Assembly: GCA_031399085.1 (NCBI GenBank)
Contig: JANNOQ010000045.1
Location: 124,001 to 188,000 of the forward strand
Reading direction: 5' to 3'
From: R-RK-3 sp031399085
GTDB taxonomy: Bacteria; Pseudomonadota; Alphaproteobacteria; Rhizobiales; Rhodomicrobiaceae
DNA length: 64,000 nt
The notes under the pieces are model-generated. The model was not told where the DNA came from and made no database searches. It saw only the letters and a program-made list of their open reading frames with translations. How positions within the stretch are numbered: the first letter of the stretch is position 1; each line of letters opens with the position of its first letter. The position numbers and the translations under genes are program-made. This document shows, one piece after another, positions 52,993 to 61,940 of this stretch.

Positions 52993-55239
52993 ATGGACAA
53001 TGATGACAAGCTGACCTCGCATGGCGAGGACACCCTTCCCGGCGATGACGCCAAGGCCAAAGCCGCTCAAAACGACAGCGCCGCAGGCGACAAATCAACC
53101 CATGCGCGCCGAGCGGCCGCGGAGGCGGAGCTGCGTGCGTCCAACACCATCTCGTTCCCGAGAATGGCCCATGTCGGCGCATCCGGACGGATCGAACCGA
53201 ATTTTGGCGTGCCCGATTTCGATTTGCCCGATCAAACGCACAGCAGAGCGCTCGGAGATGGCTTCAGCGGCGCTGAAAGTGCCACCATGTCAATCAAGAA
53301 TGGCTTGGACATGCCGTTGCAGGACGGAACAGGCTGGGACAGCGTCGGCCGTATCGAAGCGCCGCTCTCGGTGCGTGCGTGGAACGACAGCGTAGAGCCC
53401 GGCGCGGAAACAGTCTTAGCTGCTCAGCGCGGCGAAGCCAACATCATGCCGTTCCCTGGCGCGGCGGTTCCGCGTTCGACCGAGCCGACCCCCTCCGACA
53501 TGCTGCGCGGCATGGGCGAGTCTGGCGGCCGCGACCTGTTCGCCCCCCACCCGGAGGATCTAGCCGAGCAAGCGCCCGATTTTGACCTTGCCGGCGAGGA
53601 CGCCCTAGCCGACGCCGTGCAGTCCGCGCTCCGCAACGTCTATGGCGGACAGCCCGTCGAACGCGGCGAAGAGGCGCCCGATCTTGGCGGCCTAACTGTC
53701 GCGGAATCGCTGATGCATGCCGCATCGGAGCGGCCGCCTTCGGACGCCTCGTGGCCCGAAAACTCGGACGCCTGGCCCAGCGAACGCAATGACGACTATT
53801 ACGAGACTGAGCACGAACCAGCGGGTGCCGAAGCCAACACCGAAGCCGTGCTTGACTATCTTTATGGCCAGCGGCGCGCCGAACGCCGGCGCGATACCGT
53901 ACTGTCGGCCGATTCCTCGTTGCGCGATTTTGGGGATGCGTCCGGTTACAGTCAGGAATGGCAGGACGGCCCCGAATTTGAAGACCGCTTCGCGTCTTCG
54001 GGTGCGCTGCGGGATTTCGGCGATTCCGCTTATCGCGGCGGGTCTCAGCGTTTTGCGGACCCTGGTGACCGCGTCTTCTTGCGCGAGCGCGAAGGGCCGT
54101 ATCGCGGCGAACCGGCTGACGAGGTTGATTGGGGGCAACCGCCTTTTTTACCGCAATCGTCTTCCCATTCGATGGGCGGCCAAGCTTACCCCATCTCCGC
54201 ACCCTCGGCCGCTCCCGAAAGCTTGTCCGCGGGAACCCCTGACAGCGGGCATTTGCTTGGCGCGGCTGGTTTGGGGCTGATCGGCGGCATAGCGCTGGCT
54301 GGGGTGCTGGCTGTGTTCGTATTCAACTCCTTCGTGGATGAAAACGACCCTGGGATCGCCGACGTAACGCCGAAGGTGGTGGAGCGGCTTGCGTTGCCCC
54401 AGGCCGACAGACAGTCGCAGCCGTCGCCCGCAGCCACCGCGCCGCAGCGCCAATCGGCTTCCTCCCCGGCTGAGCCCGCGCCGGTAGCCGAGTCGCCGCG
54501 TCCGGCGCCTCTACCGGCGGCCACCGGACAGAGGCTCCTCGCTCAAAACGTTTCCGGCGTGGCGGGCGATCCGATCCCCCTCGACATTAAAGTCGCGGAC
54601 GCAGCCGATAGGGATGAAACGCTAGTCAGCCTGAAGGGGCTGCCGGCCCAGGCAAAACTCTCCACCGGCATTGACGTTGGCGGCGGGCAATGGCTGCTGC
54701 CGCCGGCACGGCTCAGGGATTTGACGGTTTCGCTGCCGAAGGGCGGCGCCGGCGAATACGCATTGGAAGCACAGCTTCTCAAGGACGATGCGCAGACCAG
54801 CCTGTCGGAACCCGTGGCGTTCCGGTTGAAAGTGAACGATCGTGCGCCGCAGCAGGGCAATTCGGGTCAGGGTGGACCCGCATCCACCTCCGCCAACCCC
54901 GAACAGGTGGCGCGTCTCGCGGTTCTGCCGGACGAGACGCTGCAGATCGAGACCGATTTCGTCACGCAGATGCTGATTCGCGATGGCAACCGGCTAATGC
55001 GGGATGGTGACATTGCCGCGGCTCGGCGGCTTTATGAGCAGGCGGCGGCGAGCGGCAATGCCGAAGCCGCGCTGGCTCTGGGCCGGTCGTTCGATCCCAG
55101 TTACTTCGAAAAACTGCCTGTCAAGACCGGCAAGCCCGACCCCGCCACTGCATTCGAATGGTATAAAAAGGCGCTTGAGGGTGGGCTGGTGACGGCGCGC
55201 GTCAAGATCGACGCGCTGAAACAGTGGCTGCAGCGCTAG
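52993..55239 (+). CDS. Large membrane-anchored protein with cadherin-like and Sel1-like regions
   Basis: 748 residues. Residues 1 to about 415 are acidic, low-complexity and presumably cytoplasmic (PSERNDDYYETEHEPAGAE). One membrane segment lies near 420-443 (GAAGLGLIGGIALAGVLAVF), then a Pro/Ala/Gln linker. Residues about 514-613 resemble an immunoglobulin/cadherin-like domain (GVAGDPIPLDIKVADAADRD, GGGQWLLPPARLRDLTVSLP), and about 655-748 a Sel1/TPR-like repeat pair (ARRLYEQAAASGNAEAALAL, AFEWYKKALEGGLVTARV). Start chosen at 52993; an ATG at 52954 has no ribosome site. It is co-directional with TAXI copy 1, and a minus-strand protein of similar C-terminal layout faces it. Function unknown. 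Confidence 0.75.
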   Translation: MDNDDKLTSHGEDTLPGDDAKAKAAQNDSAAGDKSTHARRAAAEAELRASNTISFPRMAHVGASGRIEPNFGVPDFDLPDQTHSRALGDGFSGAESATMSIKNGLDMPLQDGTGWDSVGRIEAPLSVRAWNDSVEPGAETVLAAQRGEANIMPFPGAAVPRSTEPTPSDMLRGMGESGGRDLFAPHPEDLAEQAPDFDLAGEDALADAVQSALRNVYGGQPVERGEEAPDLGGLTVAESLMHAASERPPSDASWPENSDAWPSERNDDYYETEHEPAGAEANTEAVLDYLYGQRRAERRRDTVLSADSSLRDFGDASGYSQEWQDGPEFEDRFASSGALRDFGDSAYRGGSQRFADPGDRVFLREREGPYRGEPADEVDWGQPPFLPQSSSHSMGGQAYPISAPSAAPESLSAGTPDSGHLLGAAGLGLIGGIALAGVLAVFVFNSFVDENDPGIADVTPKVVERLALPQADRQSQPSPAATAPQRQSASSPAEPAPVAESPRPAPLPAATGQRLLAQNVSGVAGDPIPLDIKVADAADRDETLVSLKGLPAQAKLSTGIDVGGGQWLLPPARLRDLTVSLPKGGAGEYALEAQLLKDDAQTSLSEPVAFRLKVNDRAPQQGNSGQGGPASTSANPEQVARLAVLPDETLQIETDFVTQMLIRDGNRLMRDGDIAAARRLYEQAAASGNAEAALALGRSFDPSYFEKLPVKTGKPDPATAFEWYKKALEGGLVTARVKIDALKQWLQR

Positions 55240-55307
55240 CGCTATGAGTTGAAGTGAGTGTGCTTCGCAATCCCCACGACAACAGCTGGGGATCAGAACT
55301 CGCCTCA

Positions 55308-55328
55308 GGCTCAGTGGTTTACTGAGCC
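55308..55328. terminator. Stem-loop between the two convergent Sel1 genes
   Basis: A perfect hairpin GGCTCAGT-ggttt-ACTGAGCC, about the middle of the 153-bp gap at the axis of the mirrored locus. A second pair (TCCCC/GGGGA) lies at 55271-55291. There is no U tract, so it is a candidate terminator only. Confidence 0.5.
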
Positions 55329-55392
55329 GCCGCTTTCGCGGAAATTCGACTGGACCAGGGGCGGTTCGATTTCAACATAATTCAATCACGCG

Positions 55393-56247
55393 TTAGCGCT
55401 GGCTAAGCCGCTGCAGACGAGTTTCTGCCAGCTTCGACCCCATCTGGATGGCCTTCTCATACCACTTCCTCGCCAACTCGGGATCGGGACGAATGCCGCC
55501 AGCAATTTTCATCCGCGCGAGTTCAACCGGATCATATGTAGCGGCGAGCGCCAATGCAGCTTCGGCCCAGCCTTCATCGGCAGCCCGAGTGTAGAATAGG
55601 CGGGCGACATTGAGGTTGCCAACTTTGAGATTCTCATCGCCTTTTTGCATAAACAACAGGACTCGGTCGAGCGCCTCTCCGGTGGGCGGAGCCTTGACGA
55701 GCGGCGGCGTCGGTTTTGGCTGTGTCGGAGCCGGCTGTTCCACTGCAGCCGGCGCTACGTAGGCCGTTGTGGTCTCCGTCGTCTCGACGCTGGATCGAGG
55801 CGGCGGCGCGGCCGCTTGCTTTGCCCGTTCTGGAGCCACGATCACCAGGCTCGATTTCGCTTCAGCCAGAATGTCGCCGGCAAAGGTGACGACGGAGATA
55901 GAAAAATCGGTCCTGCCGATCGCGCCCGTCGGCGAGGCGATCCGAAGGTCGTCGATCTCGGTTACGGGAATGCCCCAAATGCCCGATTCAAACAGTCGGC
56001 CTTGTGAAAGCGCGATCGTTGACGGCAACCCCCGGATCAGAACCATCGCCCGGCGAGGCACGGCTGTCCGCGGCGTCACGGTGATCGGGATCGGGCTTTC
56101 GGTCGTGGTTTGCAGCTGGATGAGGGGGGGGATGACGATTTGAACATCGCCCGCACCGGATTGAGCTTTGGCTTCGCTCCAAGCCATTCCTGTCAGAAAA
56201 GCCGTCAACGGCAAAACCAATGTCCAATGCGTTCGAGGCGCCGCCAT
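55393..56247 (-). CDS. Secreted Sel1-repeat protein
   Basis: 284 residues from the ATG at 56247. A signal peptide (RTHWTLVLPLTAFLTGMAWS, cleavage AKA-QSG) is followed by a beta-rich domain (about 30-140: IVIPPLIQLQTTTESPIPIT, GIWGIPVTEIDDLRIASP, GRTDFSISVVTFAGD), a Pro/Thr-rich linker and a C-terminal Sel1-like pair (ARLFYTRAADEGWAEAALAL, ARKWYEKAIQMGSKLAETRL). The same order of domains occurs in the 748-residue protein on the other strand. A run of eight C residues (56124-56131) lies in the codons for IVIPPL. Downstream of TAXI copy 2 on the same strand. Function unknown. Confidence 0.72.
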   Translation of the reverse strand: MAAPRTHWTLVLPLTAFLTGMAWSEAKAQSGAGDVQIVIPPLIQLQTTTESPIPITVTPRTAVPRRAMVLIRGLPSTIALSQGRLFESGIWGIPVTEIDDLRIASPTGAIGRTDFSISVVTFAGDILAEAKSSLVIVAPERAKQAAAPPPRSSVETTETTTAYVAPAAVEQPAPTQPKPTPPLVKAPPTGEALDRVLLFMQKGDENLKVGNLNVARLFYTRAADEGWAEAALALAATYDPVELARMKIAGGIRPDPELARKWYEKAIQMGSKLAETRLQRLSQR

Positions 56248-56387
56248 CTTTATCCGTTTCCAGGGCCGGCCAATCGGAATCCAGTTTCTCAACCCAACTT
56301 GAGGAATGGGTCTTCTCAGTGAGCCTGCCAATCATTCAGTCATGCGGCATGTGATGTTCGAACGTCGCAGCGCCCACGCCTTAATTC

Positions 56388-57593
56388 TCAGGGCTTTTTC
56401 TTCTTCCAATCCAGAAATTCCTGAAATAGCCGCTGTTCATCGGTTACTTCAGCATATGGATTTTCGGGTCCTCGCGGCTGCGCGGTGGCGTTCGTCGTGG
56501 TTGTAGCTATCCGGTCGCGAACCTTCGCTTCCGCCATGACCTTGGCCAGCATCCTGTCAGCGGCTGGGTAACGCGTCCAACCAGGGACAGTGCCGGCGAG
56601 ATTGATATCTTTCCATTTTGGATGGAACGGCGGTTGCCGAAGCTTGTCAAACCGCTCGAAGAAATATTGGATAAAACGCTCCAGCCGTCGGTAACGATCC
56701 GTTCCGATCGGCCAATTATAGACTGCAAGCACCACTTGATTGCCGATTGTCTCCAACTCCTCGCCGTCTTTCAGCAGAGTTGGATAGTCTTTATAGCTGA
56801 TGGTCGATGGGACGTAATAATCAGCGAATTTTTCGCTGTACGGGATCGGCAGAAAATGAAAGCCGGGCTCGACCTGCATTTTGGTGAAGAAGTCGTTCGG
56901 CTTGCCGCCTTGATGCACCAGGCCGGCAATCTCGCCGGTTTTCATCTTCTCATAGGCAATGGTGTTGTTAATAAATACCGTTTTGACCTTCACGCCCATG
57001 CGCTCGAACACGATGGGGCCGGTGACAGTTTGCCCAGCGCCTTTGGTGTGCAGGCTGACAACCTTGCCTTCCAGATCCTGGATCGTTTTGATCTCCGGCC
57101 GGACAAAGAGGTACAATTCGCTCACATACATCGGCGTAATGTAGTTGATGCGTTTATCAATATTGCCAATATTGCGCCGCTTCTTGAATTCCTCGAAGAC
57201 ATCGGCGTGCGTGATCGCGATGTCGATGCCCTTTAGATAGAGCAGGTCGGACACGTTCTCGGTGGCGCCATAGGTTAGGACCGGCAGCACGCGGAGGTTT
57301 TCTCCCTCATCGAATGCCTTGCCCAATTCCGCCGCAAACCGGCTGAATGTGCCTTCCAAAAGCCCGCCAGCGACGCCTACCGTCCAATTGTTGATCCGAC
57401 TGACCTGCTCAGTTTCGCCCTCCGTGTTCGCGGTTGGCCTGGCGGCTTGCGCCAGTTCCATCAGCGGGCCGACGCGGGCCTCCGCGGCGCTTGGTGAAAC
57501 GGCAGGCGGCTCGGCGCTTTGGGAAGCGGCCGGCGCGGCAAGCGAAGCGAGGAAAGTTAGCGATAGTGCTACTGAGGCGAGCAAACTGCGCAT
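56388..57593 (-). CDS. TAXI-family TRAP solute-binding protein, copy 2
   Basis: 401 residues from the ATG at 57593, with GGAG about 8 nt upstream. A signal peptide (SLLASVALSLTFLASLAAPA) is followed by a TAXI domain: LLYLKGIDIAITHADVFEEF, VSLHTKGAGQTVTGPIVFER, IPYSEKFADYYVPSTISYKD. The tail (TVPGWTRYPAADRML, ending in FQEFLDWKKKKP) matches copy 1 at 51745, including the W and P positions, so the two are paralogs. No TRAP permease is present. It is followed on the same strand by the secreted Sel1 protein. The frame is open 24 codons further upstream without a signal. Confidence 0.87.
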   Translation of the reverse strand: MRSLLASVALSLTFLASLAAPAASQSAEPPAVSPSAAEARVGPLMELAQAARPTANTEGETEQVSRINNWTVGVAGGLLEGTFSRFAAELGKAFDEGENLRVLPVLTYGATENVSDLLYLKGIDIAITHADVFEEFKKRRNIGNIDKRINYITPMYVSELYLFVRPEIKTIQDLEGKVVSLHTKGAGQTVTGPIVFERMGVKVKTVFINNTIAYEKMKTGEIAGLVHQGGKPNDFFTKMQVEPGFHFLPIPYSEKFADYYVPSTISYKDYPTLLKDGEELETIGNQVVLAVYNWPIGTDRYRRLERFIQYFFERFDKLRQPPFHPKWKDINLAGTVPGWTRYPAADRMLAKVMAEAKVRDRIATTTTNATAQPRGPENPYAEVTDEQRLFQEFLDWKKKKP

Positions 57594-58170
57594 CAATAGG
57601 TCTCCGTAATGAATAGTGACAAACGATCGAGAGCCCGAGCCCATGGCCGCATCCCTCTGCGGCACTAGGCTGACGCGGGAGACAGTAATAGATTAAATTG
57701 AGGCGCGATTGTGAGAAAAATACGTAATTGCGTCAAATTTTAAAGAAAATAAACGGCATTCAAAAAATGACAGCAGGCAGGAAGTGCCCGCGGCCGAATG
57801 TACCGCAAATTGCTATTACGAAGGGCTGGGTAAGGCAACCACAACACGCCAAAGCTGCCGCACCATAGGGTTATTTCCAAGAGTAATCATATATAATTTA
57901 TGAATTATTATTCAGGATAGCGAGCTGTCTTCAAACATTCTTTCAAAAGTAAAAATGCCGCTAAATCTTCAGCAAAATGATCATTTTGATTGCCGCAAAT
58001 AGGACTTGAATTTCAGCGAATTACACTCGCACGACGAAGCTCAACCTAAGCAAAGGCTGCGCCGTCAAAGCGACCGATTAACCGGCTGATTGCAGCAATT
58101 GCGAAGCTACAAGACGAAACTGGCGCCGTCAAACTCCAATCACGCAATTTTGACCGGTCTTTGGGTATCG
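57594..58170. other. AT-rich non-coding region upstream of TAXI copy 2
   Basis: 577 bp without a credible gene and distinctly AT-rich. It contains a perfect 16-bp palindrome, CAAAATGATCATTTTG, at 57973-57988 and ATAATT-tatg-AATTAT at 57893-57908. It probably carries the promoter and operators for the minus-strand TAXI/Sel1 genes. I see no terminator or structured RNA I would name. Confidence 0.45.
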
Positions 58171-58815
58171 TTAATTGTGCGGGCGATACGCGGCGAGGAA
58201 TGTGCGCACGGCGACCGCAACAACATGGCCGATTCGTTGTTCCGACGGCGGCGCCGCATTGGCGAGCATCATCGGCTTGAACAAAGTTGACTGGCAGGAA
58301 TCCAGAAATTGGGCCGCCGCGATCTCGCAATCGTCGATCACCAACCCGCCCGTGCGCACTTGAGCTTCGAGATAGGCGCGAACACGCGCCACGCCCGTCG
58401 CCGGTCCCGCTTCGTAAAAACGCTGGCCTAGCGCCGGCATCCGGCCCGCAATGCTGATGACGGTCCGCAAGGGAGAAAGCCGCCCCGGCTCGCATTGGAA
58501 CCGCACGAAGGCGCAGCCGAGCCGGGTCAGCACGGCCTCGACGTCGCGGTCGTCGTGGTTGAGCGAGAAGACTTGCTCCGCCTGGGCGCGGCTTTCGGTC
58601 TCGAAGATCGTCTCGAACAGCTCTTCTTTGCTGTCGAAATAGACATAAAGCGTCCCCTTGGATACGCGCGCGCGACGGGCGATTTCGCCCATGCTCGCCC
58701 CATCGAAACCCATTTCGAGAAATGCCGCGCGCGCGCCGTCCATGATTTGCCGGCATTTCGCGCCGTCCTTCTGGCCGTCCTCTTGAACCAGAGCGGGATC
58801 GGTGAGCTGAGTCAT
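58171..58815 (-). CDS. TetR family repressor of the adjacent efflux pair
   Basis: 214 residues from the ATG at 58815, with AGGAGG about 6 nt upstream. The N-terminal helix-turn-helix is clear: CRQIMDGARAAFLEMGFDGA, SMGEIARRARVSKGTLYVYF. The C-terminal ligand domain resembles the AefR/TetR-C group (RTVISIAGRMPALGQRFYEA). It probably binds the palindromes at 58851-58879 and 58912-58930 and is released by a toxic compound exported by the divergent HlyD/EmrB pair. A longer frame up to 59124 is an overlap with the efflux gene and is not used. Confidence 0.93.
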   Translation of the reverse strand: MTQLTDPALVQEDGQKDGAKCRQIMDGARAAFLEMGFDGASMGEIARRARVSKGTLYVYFDSKEELFETIFETESRAQAEQVFSLNHDDRDVEAVLTRLGCAFVRFQCEPGRLSPLRTVISIAGRMPALGQRFYEAGPATGVARVRAYLEAQVRTGGLVIDDCEIAAAQFLDSCQSTLFKPMMLANAAPPSEQRIGHVVAVAVRTFLAAYRPHN

Positions 58816-58850
58816 GGCCACCTCCTGGTGGTGCGCTGTAAAGCATGCGA

Positions 58851-58879
58851 AAGATTGACCGAACGGTTCGGTCAATCTT
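58851..58879. promoter_or_regulatory. TetR operator 1
   Basis: A perfect 29-bp palindrome: AAGATTGACCGAAC, central G, GTTCGGTCAATCTT. It lies 35 bp upstream of the TetR start, so the repressor should block its own promoter. The core TTGACCGAAC resembles operators of other TetR repressors. Confidence 0.85.
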
Positions 58880-58911
58880 GAAATAGCACAAAAGAAGGCG
58901 TATTCAAATGG

Positions 58912-58930
58912 TGACTGAACCGTTCGGTCA
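58912..58930. promoter_or_regulatory. TetR operator 2
   Basis: TGACTGAAC-C-GTTCGGTCA, the same core as operator 1 with one mismatched pair, about 80 bp upstream of the preferred hlyD-like start. Two sites 50-60 bp apart suggest cooperative repression of both divergent promoters. Confidence 0.75.
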
Positions 58931-59011
58931 ATGAAGCGAGCGCAGCGTCTGCGGTCGGAAAAGTTGAAAGAAGAAGTGTCAAGCGCGACCGAGGTGGAGT
59001 TGGAGGAACGG

Positions 59012-60235
59012 ATGGCTGGTTTTCCCGAGCGCGGTCCCGAGCGCGCTACTGCCGCCGCATTGCAAGGTACAGAGACCGGCGAACGTCCCCTGCCAGCGCC
59101 GCCGCCCGCGGTCGAACCGGCCACGGCCTCGCCGCTGCCTCGGGAAGCGTCCGAAACGCCCGGTGCGTCGCGATCGCTGCGGCGAACCGCGCTGCTGATT
59201 TTAGGTCCGCTGGCGCTGGTCGCCGCCGCCTGGTATGGCTACCAGTGGTGGACCTTCGACCGGTTTCAAATCTCGACGGACGACGCCTATATCGGCGCGG
59301 ATATCGCGACCGTCGCGGCCAAAGTCTCCGGCTATGTGACCGGCGTCGAAGTCACCGACAATAGCCGCGTCAAGACCGGCGACGTGATCGCGCGCGTCGA
59401 TGACGGCGATTACCGACTCGCTGCGCAGACCGCCAAGGACAGGATAGGCGTGCAGCAAGCGGCGATTGAGCGCATCGGCCGCCAGGTCGCCGCGCAAGAT
59501 GCCGCTATCGAACAGGCCAAGGTTCAGCTCCCCGCGGCGGAAGCGGATGCAAAGCGAGCCCGCTTGGACCTCGATCGGCAAAAGGGCCTCGCGACGCGCG
59601 ACTATTCCAGCCGCCAGACGCTCGAAGCCGCCGAGGCGAGCAGCACCAAGGCCGACGCCTCGGTGCTTGGCGCGAAGGCGGCGATCGACGCGGCCATCGC
59701 CAACCGGAAAGTGCTCGAAGCGCAAAAGGTGGAAGCCGAGGGCACGCTCAAGCAGCTGCAAACGGCGCTCGCGGTCGCGGAGCGGGACCTTTCCTTCACG
59801 ATCATTCGCGCGCCCTTCGATGGCGTGATCGGCAACCGCGCCGTGCAGAAAGGCGATTTCGTCCAGCCCAGCCAGCGCCTAGCCAGCCTCGTGCCGCTCG
59901 ATACCGTCTATATCGACGCAAATTTCAAGGAAACCCAGCTTTCGAGATTGCGCCCCGGCCAGCCGGTCGAGGTCGAGATCGACGCGATGCCCGGCCATGT
60001 TGTTCAAGGCAAGGTGGTCAGCTTTGCGCCGGCTTCCGGTTCGGTTTTCTCGCTGCTGCCGCCTGAAAATGCGACGGGCAATTTCACTAAGGTTGTGCAG
60101 CGCCTGCCCGTCCGCATCCGGGTCGAGCAGCGCGAGGAGGAGCATGGGCTGCTGCGGCCCGGCATGTCGGTGATCGTCAGCGTGAATACCAAGGATGGTG
60201 CGGCCGACAGCCCGCTTGCCGCCGCTCCGCGCTGA
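59012..60235 (+). CDS. HlyD/EmrA-type membrane fusion protein
   Basis: 407 residues. An N-terminal membrane segment (LLILGPLALVAAAWYGYQWW) is followed by a biotinyl-lipoyl half-motif (STDDAYIGADIATVAAKVSG), a long coiled-coil hairpin (about 120-230) and the second lipoyl half (FTIIRAPFDGVIGNRAVQKG). It bridges the inner-membrane pump to an outer-membrane channel. Start: GGAGG at 59002-59006 lies 5 nt before the ATG at 59012. An earlier ATG at 58931 directly abuts operator 2 and has no ribosome site, so it is less likely. The EmrB gene follows after 13 bp. Confidence 0.93.
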   Translation: MAGFPERGPERATAAALQGTETGERPLPAPPPAVEPATASPLPREASETPGASRSLRRTALLILGPLALVAAAWYGYQWWTFDRFQISTDDAYIGADIATVAAKVSGYVTGVEVTDNSRVKTGDVIARVDDGDYRLAAQTAKDRIGVQQAAIERIGRQVAAQDAAIEQAKVQLPAAEADAKRARLDLDRQKGLATRDYSSRQTLEAAEASSTKADASVLGAKAAIDAAIANRKVLEAQKVEAEGTLKQLQTALAVAERDLSFTIIRAPFDGVIGNRAVQKGDFVQPSQRLASLVPLDTVYIDANFKETQLSRLRPGQPVEVEIDAMPGHVVQGKVVSFAPASGSVFSLLPPENATGNFTKVVQRLPVRIRVEQREEEHGLLRPGMSVIVSVNTKDGAADSPLAAAPR

Positions 60236-60248
60236 CCGGATTGGCGGG

Positions 60249-61859
60249 ATGGCAAACGTCCATACACTGCATCCCAGGCGCGCGACCTCCGGCGGCGCCC
60301 AGGCCCGCGCGGCTGCTGACCGCATCGACCCGCGCCGCTTCATCGCTTTCCTAGCCATGACATTCGGCATGTTCATGGCGATCCTCGACATTCAGATCGT
60401 CTCGGCCTCGCTCTCCGAAATCCAGGCGGGTCTGGCGGCCGGCCCCGACGAAATCACCTGGGTGCAGACCTCCTACCTGATCGCCGAAGTCATCATGATC
60501 CCGCTATCGGGGTTCCTGTCGCGCGCGCTCGGCACCCGCATCCTCTTCGCCTCGGCGGCGGCCGGCTTCACCTTCGCCAGCTTCATGTGCGGGCTTTCCA
60601 CCAGCCTCGAAGAAATGATTTTCTGGCGCGTGGTGCAGGGCTTCCTCGGCGGCGGCATGATCCCGAGCGTATTCGCGGCGTCCTACATGATTTTCCCGCG
60701 CTCGCGCATGGGCCTCATCACGCCGCTGATCGGCCTCGTGGTGACGCTCGCGCCGACGATTGGGCCGACTGTCGGCGGCTATCTCACTGAACACCTGTCC
60801 TGGCACTGGCTGTTTTTCATCAACATCGTGCCGGGCATACTCGTCACCATCGCTGCGATCACCCTGATCGACTTCGACAAGCCCGATCTTTCGCTGTTCG
60901 ACCATTTCGACTGGGTCGGTTTTCTGTCGATGGCGGGGTTCCTCGGCGCGTTGCAATATGTGCTTGAGGAAGGCCCGCGCAACGATTGGTTCGACGATCG
61001 GGGGGTCGTCATCTTCACGATCATCTCCAGCCTATTTGCCATCGTGTTTTTTCGCCGCATGCTGACAGCGCGCTTCCCGATTGTCGATCTCAGAGCCTTC
61101 GCAAACCGCAATTACGCCGTCGGCTCGTTGTTCAATTTCATCGTCGGCATCGGGCTTTACGGCCTCACCTATCTCTACCCCGTCTATCTCGCGCGCATCC
61201 GCGACCATAATGCCCTGATGATCGGCGAGACCATGTTCGTCACCGGCTTTGTCATGTTCCTTACCGCGCCCATCGTCGGGCGGCTGATCGGGCGGGTCGA
61301 TCCGCGTTATCTGATGATCACCGGCTTCATGAGCTTTGGCATCGGGACATGGTGGATGACGAGCCTCACCCATGAGTGGGATTTTTGGGAACTGGTCTGG
61401 CCGCAGGTCTTCCGGGGTTTCGGCCTGATGATGGCAATGATCCCGATCAATAACGTCGCGCTCGGCACCTTGCCGCCCGAGCGCTTGAAGGATGCGTCGG
61501 GCGTTTTCAATCTGACGCGCAATCTGGGCGGCGCCGTTGGCCTCGCCAGCCTGACGACGCTGCTCTCGGACCGGACGGAGTTTCACGCCGCGCGCCTTCG
61601 GGACCATTTGACCTCGGCGCACCGGCCGGCGGTGGAGATGCTAGACGGTCTGACCGCCCGTTTCCGCGATTTCGGCGGCGACGCCGGGGCGATGGCGCTA
61701 AAACAGCTGCACGGCATGGTTCAGCGTGAGGCGGTGGTAATGGCCTTTGCGGACATCTTCTTCTTGTTCACAGGTCTGTTTGCCTGCCTCGTGGTAATGG
61801 CGCTGGTGATCAAGAAACCCGCCCAGCCCGGCGCGCAAGCTGCGGATTCGGGGCATTAA
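60249..61859 (+). CDS. EmrB/QacA-type (DHA2) multidrug efflux transporter
   Basis: 536 residues with 14 predicted membrane segments. DHA2 motifs: FMAILDIQIVSASLSEIQAG and WVQTSYLIAEVIMIPLSGFL (first helices), GFLGGGMIPSVF (motif C region), TPLIGLVVTLAPTIGPTVGG. It uses the proton gradient to export hydrophobic drugs through the HlyD-type partner encoded just upstream. No outer-membrane TolC gene is adjacent. Start at the ATG 60249, as the longer frame overlaps the hlyD end. A palindromic repeat follows the gene. Confidence 0.95.
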   Translation: MANVHTLHPRRATSGGAQARAAADRIDPRRFIAFLAMTFGMFMAILDIQIVSASLSEIQAGLAAGPDEITWVQTSYLIAEVIMIPLSGFLSRALGTRILFASAAAGFTFASFMCGLSTSLEEMIFWRVVQGFLGGGMIPSVFAASYMIFPRSRMGLITPLIGLVVTLAPTIGPTVGGYLTEHLSWHWLFFINIVPGILVTIAAITLIDFDKPDLSLFDHFDWVGFLSMAGFLGALQYVLEEGPRNDWFDDRGVVIFTIISSLFAIVFFRRMLTARFPIVDLRAFANRNYAVGSLFNFIVGIGLYGLTYLYPVYLARIRDHNALMIGETMFVTGFVMFLTAPIVGRLIGRVDPRYLMITGFMSFGIGTWWMTSLTHEWDFWELVWPQVFRGFGLMMAMIPINNVALGTLPPERLKDASGVFNLTRNLGGAVGLASLTTLLSDRTEFHAARLRDHLTSAHRPAVEMLDGLTARFRDFGGDAGAMALKQLHGMVQREAVVMAFADIFFLFTGLFACLVVMALVIKKPAQPGAQAADSGH

Positions 61860-61940
61860 AGCTGATCAGTTCAGGTGGAAACGTAAGGCTTAATCCTCTA
61901 TCGATTCACGGTGATCTCAGAGCGCGTTGTATCCCCTGAC

